Of a DNA stretch of 64,000 bases, positions 11,919 to 22,835 are shown piece by piece. The notes under the pieces were generated by a model that ran no database searches, had not been told where the DNA came from, and was given only the letters and a program-made list of their open reading frames with translations. Location of the stretch: assembly GCF_002105155.1 (NCBI RefSeq), contig NW_019029014.1, positions 1 through 64,000 of the forward strand. Reading direction: 5' to 3'. The position numbers were made by a program, and so were the translations under genes. The stretch's first letter is position 1. Every line of letters starts with the position of its first letter. The DNA is from Lobosporangium transversale (lineage: Eukaryota; Mortierellomycota; Mortierellomycetes; Mortierellales; Mortierellaceae).

Positions 11919-12814
11919 CAACATTTTGCCTCCACTCACTTTTTTTTTTCTTCGGTCTGCTCTGTAGCCCTCTGATACAACTCTTCTTTGAGATTTGGCG
12001 TGGTATGTGGAGAAATACTAGTCAGTGAAAAATATTGTGTTCAAAGAAGAAAGTGAACGCTTATTAAAATAAAGAGAAAGCTTTGTAGCAGTTGAGGATA
12101 AAATGAATAAGAGACTTGAGAGTGTAAATGATAATTATTATTCATGAACAGCAAGGAGCTGAGATGGAGTGCAGCATTTTGTACGACACGGAAAATAGGG
12201 CCTAGGCATATTCGAAGCATTTTATTTACATGTAGTAGTCTACAGACATTCAGGGAGAGTCCCTCATCGTCGGAACAGGGATTAGAGGCTACTATCTACG
12301 ATTTTAGTGGAATAACAGTAACTCCAATAGCCCTATCCCGCGTGTGAGTTGCACTATAAAAGAAAGAGTCAAACCCAATCGACAGGACAAAAAAAAGGAC
12401 TTACCCTTGATAGGATTGTCTTTACTTTTTGTGATCGCCTAAAGAACAAGCGATGCAAGCACTCTTCCTATCTTTAGACAAATATGCCCATTAGAAGGCC
12501 TGGGATGCAATTCACTCCTATGCTTTTCGTGTGACATGTAAAAAGAAAATATGAAGCCCTTCGATTTATTAAGTTCCTGGAAAAAGTTGGGATAATAAAT
12601 AATGCTCCAGCTCCTTCCGAAGAGCAGGCTAGGGATCATACTCTTCTTTTGTTGATATCTATATGCTAGGTGTTGCAGACTTCAGTAAAGTCGAGAATAG
12701 TGGTAGTGCTGAACAATATCTGTAGCTGAAGGACTTGGTCGCCTGTATTTCCTTCATGGAACTTTAAAGTTAAACAGTAGAATATGGTAACTGCGGGTTT
12801 TCTAGGCATTAGAA
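11919..12814. other. Intergenic, no gene seen
   Basis: AT-rich spacer after the septin-like gene. Short open frames only. It may include unrecognisable 5' parts of the decayed monooxygenase that starts to be visible at 12815. Confidence 0.4.
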
Positions 12815-13400
12815 GCTCAGCTGGCGTCTGATGAGATCAACCCACAATTATTCAATAACCCTGAGCAAGGTTCTGAATTGAATGAAAAAATGGTCATATG
12901 CTTGAAAACTTGCCTCTGAGGAAGCTACCGTGGATTATAATCCATCAACCACCTAAAAAAAAAGACTTGACTTCAAATATGGCTCTGGAAAGGCTACCAA
13001 ACTTGACTGGTCGAACAGTCCTTCTTGGCGATAGTAAACCAAACAAACAAATAAAGAAAAAAAAAACGGCGTATTATAAAGTTAAGCAATTTCTCCAACA
13101 TACCGTTATTGGTACTTGCCCCCTCAAGTTTAAAAAAGGACAATTTCTGCTTCATCAACTCTTTTTATCGGTAATGCCTTGTCATTGTAAGATTTCTACG
13201 TGCTGTTTTTTTCTCTTGAAATATATATTGACGCCGGCAAGGTATTGTATCTATTGCCCTCTTCTTCTTTTTTATGTGTGGGCGGAGCCAAGAGTGGAAA
13301 GCGCGATGCATGATGCAGTGGTGACAGTGAAGCATTCAAAGAGAATACCATCGTCAGTGGTATAATTATGCTGCTAGAGCTGCAAAAGCCAACATCAAGT
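12815..13400 (+). pseudogene. Decayed FAD monooxygenase relic
   Basis: Fragments match the intact paralogues in order and orientation, with stops and frame changes between them. At 12815-12890 the frame reads QLASDEINPQLFNNPEQGSE, against QLSKEEAKAQHFRNSEWGPE in copy A. At about 12930-13041 it reads KKDLTSNMALERLPNL then GRTVLLGDSK, matching the segment before and including the FAD-binding GD motif. At about 13295-13320 ESAMHDAVV matches VNAMHDAVV, and at about 13343-13390 YHRQWYNYAARAA matches YYRQRYSRALDA of copy B. Stops interrupt the first block, and the first exons are not found. This is the oldest-looking member of the family in the window. Confidence 0.75.
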
Positions 13401-14599
13401 CGGATTTAGTCCAGGTAAGGGAAGCAAAACAATACAAAACACAAAACGCTTTCTTTGTTTGTACCCTTGAATTTTTATTTTTTATTTTTTATTTTTTTTT
13501 TATTTTTTATTTTTATTTTTCAAAAAAGGCTAAAAAACTTACTAAATGCCTGTACAAAACAGTTACAACGCCAACTCATGGACTCATGGTCAGCTAAATC
13601 TCATAATAGGCTCATAACCGAATGAACCTCAAAAGCGTCGAGTGTCGTTCATAGGTCGCATGATTACCGCTGGCTAAGGATCACAGTTGAGCGCGTGTTT
13701 TGCCGCAAAGAACGGCTAAATCAACAGCTTCAGAAGGATTGAGGCGAGAGTGGGTTCCAAGAGCGCGTTTATGTTTTTTTAGGATTCCGCGGTAAAAAAT
13801 TTAATTGGTCCGCAACACATCCGAGGTGATCCAGAAAAACTGGGTTATACTATCATCACCCCTGTTTAGCCTACTTTATGTTTATTCAATCCTCGTTTAC
13901 CTTGTTTAAACTACTTTATCAACAGTAAAAACATTCTCAATTATTTGCTGCTGTGCGAATTTTTTTGCATGATCAACACCCCTTTTTGGATGATCTGTAT
14001 AATACTTTTATTCCATCCCCTCCCCCTTTTTTTTCCCGTCCTTATTGTTCTACTATAATGTGGCAGGTATTTCACAAATCCACAATCCCAGCTGATTATC
14101 ATGTTGCAGCAGCGGTGGCAACAGACGATAGTGGAAAAAGGCAGAGTCGTGTGGGTGCAATTGTAGCAACAGTAGAAACCGACCCAAAACTACCCAGAAT
14201 TTAAGCGTCAGCCAAGCTAAAAATCGCTTCGCCAACTAATTTTTTTTTTTTTAATACAAAAAGCAGCCTGCGCGTTTTCGTCCTTGGGGTTCTACCTCTC
14301 TCTTTCTTTCTCTATTCTTCTTTCTCCATGTTCTTTTTCTTCCTCTCTTTCAGTCTTTTTTTTTCTTTTTTTTTTACCTTATCATCCATTTTTGCTCCTA
14401 CATCTTTTCCCAACTTCACCATTCACCCCACTTTTTGTTACACACCATACTTTTTTTTTTTTTTTTTTTTTTTTTTTCATCTTGAACAACAGAACGCGCG
14501 TAATATTCCGTTGCTGCTGCTTACTTTTAAGCGCAAGTGCAGTAAGCGATCCTCTTATTTATTTTTGAGATGCATTGGGTTGAGTACTTGACACGCTCC

Positions 14600-14634
<35 letters not shown>

Positions 14635-16700
14635 ATTGCTCTATTGGATTCATAACACGTAGACATGGGAATCAAGTGCCTCTGCCAATTTTTTAAGGAT
14701 AAAGAAAAGAGGCCTCCCTAAGGAATAAGACTTACCTCGACAGCGACGCGAACAGAAGCCGTTCCAGCTGTTCCGACTATGTTGAGCGCACAACGGCCAC
14801 AGCCCTGCCCAACACACTTGATTCCGCACACTGTTCTCATCATACATATGAGCCCAGTGTGGCCGAGGAAAAAAAGTCTCGTGTTGAGCAAAATGCCAAG
14901 AGGATGAAGACCCAGGCCACTCTCCAGACGAACTTTGCACAAATGACCTCAAGAGCACGACGCTCTATTCAGAAAATACACCAATTGTATGTGCTTGACG
15001 ATAAGAGCAAACGGCCTTTTCTCTTTGGATTATAAACCCATGCTCATGAGCCATATGTTTCTCAAGCGTAGGTCCAATACCATTATCGCTTAGCCTGTAA
15101 TGAACCTGTAGTACAGTATTGATCCCTAACGCTATGGTCAGGCGATTATAACATCAGATAGAAGCCTTGTGGATGGAAGCATCAGTTCCGGCCTAAGTCA
15201 AGGGAGCCATCACTTCCGGCACAACTCAAGAGAATCATCACTTCAGCTTATACCAAGAATATATTCATCACCGCTCTGAGACTTTTATCTACTTCTCTTT
15301 GGTCGCCTTTGGGTGGTATCTTGCATCCATCGGCCGACCTTCAAATACCAAGGGCCTAGCAAGCAAGACGCCAAGGACCGCCCCACCAAGCACATTACCT
15401 TTGCCAGCATTAAGACATATCATTTCCAAGCGGTCTCTTTAGTGTTTAGGATCTAAATTTTTGGTCATTTTCCCTATGCTCTTCTATCAAGTAACAGTCT
15501 TTCTTGAAATTGGCCTTAAATACTTTAACACCTTTTGCGCGCCCTGTTCTTAAATAAAGAGACAACAAGGCACTAACACCGTATAGACAGGTATCGCCCC
15601 AAGCCCCTTCTCACATCCACTTTGACATTTTCGTTCGATTCCGCTATGTCTACTAACCGATGTAGACAAAATAACTTGAATATCTTGGCATTATTTTCAA
15701 CCTATTTCGCCATAGTCCTCTGTGATATAAATTTAAATCGCCAAGAAGGCTAGGCAATTGTGACCCATTGTACCATTGCCTTGATGAATGCGAGAGGAAT
15801 GATCAATTTCCTTGGAGCTTGCCGAAGCACCAGGCTCAGTACCAAAAGAAGAGAGGAAAGTCCCTCCACATCCCAAGAATGGAGAACGACAAGGAAAGGG
15901 AAACGCCCATGAAGTAAAAGGAGCTGAGCATCCCAAAATAGGATGCTGGAAGCTCAAAAAGCGATAGCTGGTGATCGCGCTTTTGCCATAACCTTAGTGC
16001 ATTCAGGCTGATGTAAGCATCCAACACCTATATCACGTTATGAACCCCAGTCCGATCAGGTTAAGTTGTGTGGGAGCCTTACTAAGCCCAGCAGATACAG
16101 CTACATTGGAATTAGGACACATCAACAGCTGACGGAGATAAAGAGTTCTCTCAGCAATACCCTGGATAACGACACCTTTTATCCTTTGACTGCCCTGCTC
16201 TGTCAAAGGGTAGTCTCAATATTCAGTCCCAATGAATTTAAAGGATGATTCATCCCCAAATCCGAAAACGGGTTTCAAAACAAGAAATCAAGAAGTGAGG
16301 CACCTCGTATAAAAAGGAATCCTTGATCTGAACCAGAGTCAAAGCGGACTTCACCTTCTGGCTACTAAATGAAGCTCCAAAGCGAATTAATTGTAGCGAG
16401 GTGATTGAACAAAAAAAACGCAATGTGAGGTTACCACTTAACCTCCAGGGTATGATTTACACTCCTAGGAATATGGTCATGTGTCCTTTAAAGCTACAAT
16501 TCCACTATCTTGTCATTTTATGGCAGGCAGTATTAACAAAGCCTCTCTTTTTGTTCTTGTTGTCAATTAATACTTTAGTTTTTGAGGACGATGAGTGGTA
16601 ATCTAATGGAGGAGTGTTACTGGATACTTAACGCCTGGTTCTTGTCCTTTATAATGATATGCAAAGAACCAGGTCTAGATCGTCAGACAATTGTTTATGA
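13401..16700. other. Gene-poor spacer with T-rich repeats
   Basis: No supported gene. It holds a degenerate (ATTTTTT)n stretch at about 13470-13522, poly(T) at about 14452-14477 and poly(A) at about 14605-14631. A minus-strand open frame at 14942-14718 followed by a GTAAGT donor might be an exon remnant, but no partner exon was found. Confidence 0.4.
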
Positions 16701-17170
16701 ATTCAATCGAGTTCATATCGCAACAGATTGTTGCCACCAATTTCAAGTCGAAGGAGATGGCCTACATCAATTTGGGCCTATTCCCAACTACGATAGTGGG
16801 TTAAATGGGCATCATCGAGCCCATTCTCAACGCCCTCGTCTATGGCATCGTAGCCAGTTATGCCGGACCTAGTTATAGGGGTTGATGACCATGGTAATGG
16901 ACTGATTGGTGGACAAGGATTATAACCTTAGATGGTGCTTCCTCTTGGTTTTTGGGATACAAGAGGAAGAAGAGCAAGTGGATCGGAGAAGGGGGGGGAA
17001 AGCCTCAGCCGCTTCTCAGACTCCTATTTGAAAACGGATCCACCTAGGCTCTTTTACCGCCCTGGTCGGGGTGGAACGTATGGGAAAAGCGCAGAGCCGT
17101 TATGCCCATGTCTTTGGGACCAGCCATATCCCCTTCCCAATCAAATGGTTGTAGCTGTTTTCTTACTAGC
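16690..17170 (+). pseudogene. Unidentified decayed gene, possibly a membrane protein
   Basis: Reading with frame changes gives protein-like pieces rather than random sequence. Near 16700-16870 the frame reads QQIVATNFKSKEMAYINLGL, then a stop, then MGIIEPILNALVYGIVASYA, which looks like a membrane-helix segment. Near 16930-17030 another frame reads SSWFLGYKRKKSKWIGEGGG, and near 17070-17150 a third reads VERMGKAQSRYAHVFGTSHI. Three frames and at least two stops are needed, so it cannot be expressed as one protein. I do not recognise the family. Confidence 0.3.
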
Positions 17171-17214
17171 GTGATACTTTTCTTATCTCTACACCTGTAA
17201 GAGGTGCTTGTATA

Positions 17215-17242
17215 CTCCTTGCTCCTTGCTCCTTGCTCCTTG
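17215..17242. repeat. Four-copy 7-bp tandem repeat
   Basis: Four perfect copies of CTCCTTG in a row, in a region without genes. Confidence 0.8.
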
Positions 17243-17957
17243 CTTCTTACGACTTAATCCTTTACACTATTTTAAAAATAAAAAACTACGAAAGAAAAAA
17301 TACATGACAGGTAGTCTGTTGATGAAACATAAAGGACCTTTGGCTTACCGAATCTTTCTTTTAGTCAAATAATTTTCAATAGCACAATTGGCAGTTTTGC
17401 AACATGTAGTATAAATAATACCCACGGAATAAACAAAAAAAGTTAGTCTCTGTGCGTCGTCCTGTCCTACGTGCTTTTAGTAGTTCATCAACAAAATTTT
17501 AAATGCGTAGTCGTACACCTGTTTTTTGTCATGTTTTGCTCAGTTGTATACATGTATACATGTATTATCCACTCACAGCTGTGCTCTTTGAGGCAGGTGA
17601 AGCGCAACGTCTGTATTATTCAAGATTGGGGCAAAGGTAAATACCAAAAAACAGATTGGAGCCCATGCAATGAAAAAAAATAAAGTACATGTTTATGTGT
17701 ACTGTTTGGCGCAGACAACCGATTTAATTCTGCCAACCATTGGTCAAAGAGAAAACCGGTTAAGTCAAAGGAATAAGGGGTGCATTCTTTATTTACTTGC
17801 GTGGCAAAAGAGCCATCGTTACATGCAATCCAGAAGTTTAATAGAAAGGCCGAGGCACTTTGCTTGTTTTTTTTATTTTTATTTTTTTATTTCGCTTTTT
17901 CATTCAAATTCATTTGCATTTCATTTGGCATTCTTTTCTTTTTCTTTTTTTTTTGAG

Positions 17958-17965
17958 TATAAATA
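17958..17965 (+). promoter_or_regulatory. Possible TATA box of monooxygenase A
   Basis: TATAAATA, 40 bp before the ATG at 18005, directly after a T-rich stretch. If used, the 5' leader would be very short, so it may be coincidental. Confidence 0.25.
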
Positions 17966-18004
17966 TTTAACTACCAAAGATCAATTCAATCCTTAATTTA
18001 AATA

Positions 18005-20316
18005 ATGACAGCAGCACAGGTCACCTTACAGCAGCAACAAAGCAGGAGGCCGGGCATCTTGATCGTTGGCGCTGGTCTAGGTGGATTGTTCCTCGGAATA
18101 ATTCTGGAAGAACTCGGCCATCCATACCATATTTTTGAGCGTGCAACAGAAGTGCGTCCTTTAGGTGAGTGCACAATAGGCTTTTATAACATCATTTACG
18201 GTAAATTAAATCCTTTAATATCCTCAACACATCAAATATTTCGAAAGGATCAACAATGGCACTAGGTCCAGGTATATTACCAGTCTTTGAACAGCTTGAC
18301 TTGCTAAAGGAGCTTGAAAAGTTTGCTTTACCATGCCATTCCGTCGAGATTCACAACGCAAACATGGATCTTTTCGGGTCCATCAAATTCATGGAACGAG
18401 AAAGGTATCATGCTATATCCAATGTCATGCCATTTTATATGAAATCCCCCCTTTTTTTTTGTTGTTATTCATCTCATTACTTTCGCTCATATATGTATGC
18501 TCTGTCGTATTTGGCCTTTTTTTTAAAAAACAAATCTAGATCCGGGTACCCAAACCTTCTGTTCGAGCGGCCTGATCTATATGACTTACTGCTCAGGCGA
18601 GTTCCCAAGGACAGGATAAGCATGGGCAAAAAAGTTCTTCGGACAGAGGAGGTCTCAGGACGGGTTTATATCCATTGTGCGGACAATACAACGTATGAAG
18701 GGGATATTCTTGTTGGAGCAGATGGAGCTTATAGTGGAGTTCGACAGAGTATTTACAGAGAATTGATGAAAAAGGGGATGTTACCCAAATCAGATCATGA
18801 GGACTTTTCAGTGGCGAATATATCAATGGTTGGGGTTGCTGAGAAACAGGATCCAAAAAAGTATCCACAGCTGAATGACAAACAAGCTAATTTCTCCACG
18901 ACTCTAGGGCACATGAAAACAGTAAGGATCCAAAACAAAGTATTTTGCTCTTGGCATGTAACAACTACAAAAAAACTAAACATTCTTCATCTTTTTATAA
19001 TGTGTTTTATTTCATCCATCCATACTATATACTACTTGAAAAATAAGCGCACGGTGATCAATATTCCAGACAATCGTATTTGTTGGACTATAAACATTCA
19101 GCTTTCAAAAGAAGAAGCCAAAGCACAACACTTCAGGAACTCGGAATGGGGACCAGAATCGAACGAGAAGATGATTAAGGAATTTGAGCAATTACCATGC
19201 CCCTGGGGCGGAACCATGGGAGAAATTATTCATGCAACCCCCAAACATTTGATCTCCAAAGTGTTTTTAGAAGAAAAATTCTTCAAGACATGGTATCACG
19301 GCCAAACCGTGCTCATCGGTGATGGTAAAAAACATGAAGAAAAAAAAAAAAAAAAGAAAATTTAACACTGCACTAAGATCATTAATGTTTTGAAACTAAC
19401 ATCCTAACCTTGTTTTTTCTTCTCGGACCCATCTGGGATGAATATATAAAAGCCTGTCACAAGGTAATAAAAGAGAGCATATCCAGATGAGTATCTTTTT
19501 TCCGGTCATCTATATTGACAGTCGATAATAATATTTGTTCCATATCCTCTTATAGATGCTTCCTGGTGCAGGTCTAGGTACAGTTCTGCTACTAAAAGAA
19601 ATTGAACGTTCCAACCGCTTTTTGCGATATTTGTACTCACTTTTTTTTTTTTTCTTCTCCTGGTGGTCTCAGGTGCTGTGAATGCGATGCAAGATGCAGT
19701 GGTTCTTGCGAACTGTATCTCCAAGATGAGTGATGTATCCCCACAGAACATCACTGCAGCCTTTGGACAATACTATAAGCAACGGTATCGTCATGCTCTG
19801 TACTCGTTCACGATGAGCAGGTTTTGGACCAAAATGACTTATGGTCAGGTAAAGAGGAAGATGATATAATTGTAATTGACATTAACATTTTTGAGTCTAT
19901 ACAATTGACCCGCTTTATTTTTATTTTTATTTTTTATTTTCTTCATGTGTCCTTCGTTCATGTGCTTGTTGATCAAGACATGGAGCGAGAGACTTCTTCG
20001 GCAGCAGGTGGTCAACTTTACACCAGAATGGGTGTATTTCATGCTCTATTTTAAAACAGCATCCTATCGGCCACAAATTGCATGGCTTCCACTTGCAGAG
20101 AACCGAGGCACAGTCCGGATACTTCCACAAGATGACATTGGCAGTGAAACAAAAGCTGATATGAGTAAGAGTAGGTTCAAGATTAAGAGTAAGAGTAAGA
20201 ACAAGAGTAGAAATAAGGAACAAGATCAAGGGTATATTTGTGAGCAGGTAGAGAAAGAGAAGACCAAGCAAACAATGGAGTCCAAGAAAGTTGATGATCA
20301 CTTATTAATTGTATAA
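18005..20316 (+). CDS. FAD-dependent monooxygenase, copy A
   Basis: Eight exons: 18005-18164, 18248-18404, 18540-18921, 19048-19324, 19453-19463, 19556-19577, 19673-19848, 19978-20316; product 507 aa. Class A flavin monooxygenase fold (FAD_binding_3 type). Exon 1 has the dinucleotide-binding GAGLGG motif; exon 3 has the DG motif (GDILVGADGAYSGVRQS); the GD motif (VLIGDACHKMLPGAG) is assembled from exons 4, 5 and 6. Exon 5 is an 11-nt microexon giving the end of A plus C-H-K, and exon 6 is 22 nt. Such enzymes hydroxylate aromatic or polyketide-like substrates with NAD(P)H and oxygen; the substrate cannot be told. The C-terminus has a Lys/Ser-rich extension (KSKSKNKSRNK) absent from the paralogues and coded by a degenerate repeat. 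Confidence 0.85.
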
Positions 20317-20578
20317 TAAAGAGTAAAGCTAAACGCGATCGAATTGACTCTAGACTTTTCTTTGTGCACACCTCCTGTCGCCTCCTTGCTTGTCTCTCTC
20401 CAGCAAAAGGGAGCCGTGCGCTAATTTTTTGATTGCTTCCCAAAAATAAAATACACGTCGTGTGGCACACAGCACAGCCCATTTTTACCCACATAACGAC
20501 ACGGCACACGGTTTTTTCTTTTTCCTCTTTTTCTCAATTCTTCTTTCAATTCCATCTTTCAATTCACTCAATCCCGAC

Positions 20579-20961
20579 ATGTCACATAATCAAGGATACG
20601 GTGGATATCAACAGCAACAGCCATATGGTCAACAACCATATGGCCAACAGCAACAACAGTATCAACCACATGGACAGCAGCAACAGCCATACGGACAGCA
20701 ACAACAGCATTATGGCCACCAGCACCAGCAGCAATACGGGCAATCGCCTTATGTTCAAAACCAAACACCCCACAACCAATACAGCAATCAGTACCAACAG
20801 GCTGTCAACTATCAGCAACAAATGTGTAAGTTCTATTAACCTTATTTCAATTCCTAACATGATTGTGAATGAAGAAGACGAATGTCGACATACAGTAAGC
20901 ATTGCTGACGCTTATTGTGAATGAAGTTTGGCAACATTGTGAGGGAATGAAGTTTTTTTTT

Positions 20962-20993
<32 letters not shown>

Positions 20994-22171
20994 TACATGG
21001 GTGTATGACTAATACAATCATTCTTGTTTTGTTCTCTTTTTCTTTGTTCTTTGTCATTTCGCGTCTCATATATCTCTTGGCAACAACAGCCATGCAGCCC
21101 AGTCCTGAAGCAAGTCTGCGCCAATGGTTCGATGCAGTTGATGCAGACAGATCTGGCCAATTGAGCACTGACGAGCTTCAGAAGGCGTTGATCAATGGTA
21201 AGGATGTAATATCTTTTTTTTTTTTTTTTTTTTTTTTTTATTACGACAAGTGCGCTTGCCATTGATAGCTTTGACGTATTGTAGAGAAAAAAAGATCTAT
21301 CTTTAACAATATCATTTTTACTTCTATATTGACTTAGGTGATTGGTAATATTTTTTTTTTTTTTTTTTTTTGGGGTTATTTGTGCCTGACCCGCTGACCA
21401 ATATTTTCTTTGGAACAACAGGAGTCCCTTCAATTACGAGACTGTCCGTCTGATGATGAATATGTTTGATACAGGTAAGCTAACTCAGCCTTTTTTTTCT
21501 TTTTTTCTTTATAATTTCGGACTGCTTGGAGTGGGAAAAATATATAAAGCAATCTACCCCTTTTTTTCTGACGGACTTCCTTTATTACTTTATTATTTTA
21601 TGTTAGATAACTCTGGTCAAATCAATTTTGCAGAATTCTCAGGATTGTGGAAGTACATTGAAGAGTGGCGCGCGTGCTTTGTAGCCTTTGATCAAGATAA
21701 GAGTGGATCCATTGACTTTAATGAACTCAAAACTGCTATGCGTTCGTTTGGTTACAACCTCACCGATGACTTTTTGAAACTCTTGATTAAGAAATACGAC
21801 AGAAAAGGTAAAAAGCATACAAAAAAAAGAGAGTGACGTGGGAGTGGTCTGAATATGAAATAGTATAGTAATCAATGTATGCTTAACTCTATAATGATTA
21901 TAGGTCGCGGCAATGTCTCTTTCGACAATTTTGTCCAAATTGCAGTTACAGTCAAGAGTTTAACGGATGCGTTCATGAGGATTGATCGTGAGGGCAAGGG
22001 TTATGCCACCATTGGTTATGAGCAGGTAACGAGGAAAAAATAAAAGATATGTTTGTTTTTGCAAAAGGGCCAATGACTGTGAGACTAACGCATGATTAAT
22101 ACTTCATGAATTCCTTACTATCTCAATATGGATATTTATAGTTCTTGGAGCTCGTTGTAAGCAACAGGTAG
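20579..22171 (+). CDS. Penta-EF-hand calcium-binding protein (ALG-2/peflin type)
   Basis: Seven exons: 20579-20825, 21090-21197, 21338-21344, 21422-21474, 21607-21807, 21904-22025, 22142-22171; product 255 aa. Residues 1-80 are a Gln/Tyr/Gly/Pro-rich tail with repeats of QQPYG, as in peflin and other PEF proteins. Five EF-hands follow: DADRSGQLSTDE, FDTDNSGQINFAEF, FDQDKSGSIDFNEL, YDRKGRGNVSFDNF and a divergent IDREGKGYATIGYEQF, which in this family serves dimerisation. PEF proteins are cytosolic calcium sensors that bind ESCRT, COPII and membrane-repair partners. Exon 3 is only 7 nt and completes the N-G-D-W-S-P-F motif between EF1 and EF2, which is typical PEF sequence (NGTWTPF in ALG-2), so I regard the microexon as real. 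Confidence 0.9.
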
Positions 22172-22835
22172 ATTACTATATACCAGGAAGCGTGGAGAAA
22201 CATAAGCAATTTTGATATGCAAACATGAAATAAAAATATATATTGAAACAGAGATTTTTTTCATTCTGTAAGCCAAGCAATGTTTTGTTGATTATTGATA
22301 AACGAGTTGGCACAACTGTTTGCGTTGGCTGTCCCTTGCAGGCAGAGGATGAGAATATTGATTTGTAGGAGGAAGAAATGCCTTCCCCTTGGTGAATTAA
22401 CCGTTGCCGAATCTATTGAAGATTTCATTTCCTGTCATCGTTATTTTATCTACCTTGAACGGAATGATTATGCTTTTTTATGTTGCTACAATTACAGTCA
22501 AGTGGTTCTTTGAACATGGCAAAGGGACAGTGCTTCCTGAGAACCACTCACAAAAGAGGACAACTGAGACAGCATGTGTGGGTCAGTGCATATGAAGTTG
22601 AGCATGACAAGTTAGTCTTCCTTCCTCGTCTTCGCTTCCTTTTCCTTTATTTTCTCTTCTCCTCTTACTACTTCTTAGTTTGTTCATCTATCAATACATG
22701 TAAGTGCATAGACTTGAACACATATAAGAAACTTTATCGTCAACACGCTTTACTAAGTGTAGTCATTTTAAAAAACAAAACTTTCTCGTCTCTCGGAAAG
22801 TGAATAGAGGGTATTGTACATGTACATGCACAATC
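22172..22835. other. Spacer between the PEF gene and the NLR-like gene
   Basis: 664 bp. A short open stretch from 22516 (MAKGQCFLRTTHKRGQ) and a perfect GTAAGT donor near 22699 could belong to a 5' exon of the following gene, but frames do not join convincingly. Otherwise promoter-like, pyrimidine-rich sequence. Confidence 0.35.

Noticed and set aside
14650-14958. Two overlapping minus-strand open frames with a GTAAGT donor nearby
   Set aside because: No second exon joins in frame and the two frames overlap each other; low-confidence only.
22800-22835. Upstream extension of the NLR-like frame
   Set aside because: It starts with GTG and adds a Cys/Thr-rich run not expected in the family; the first ATG is at 22836.
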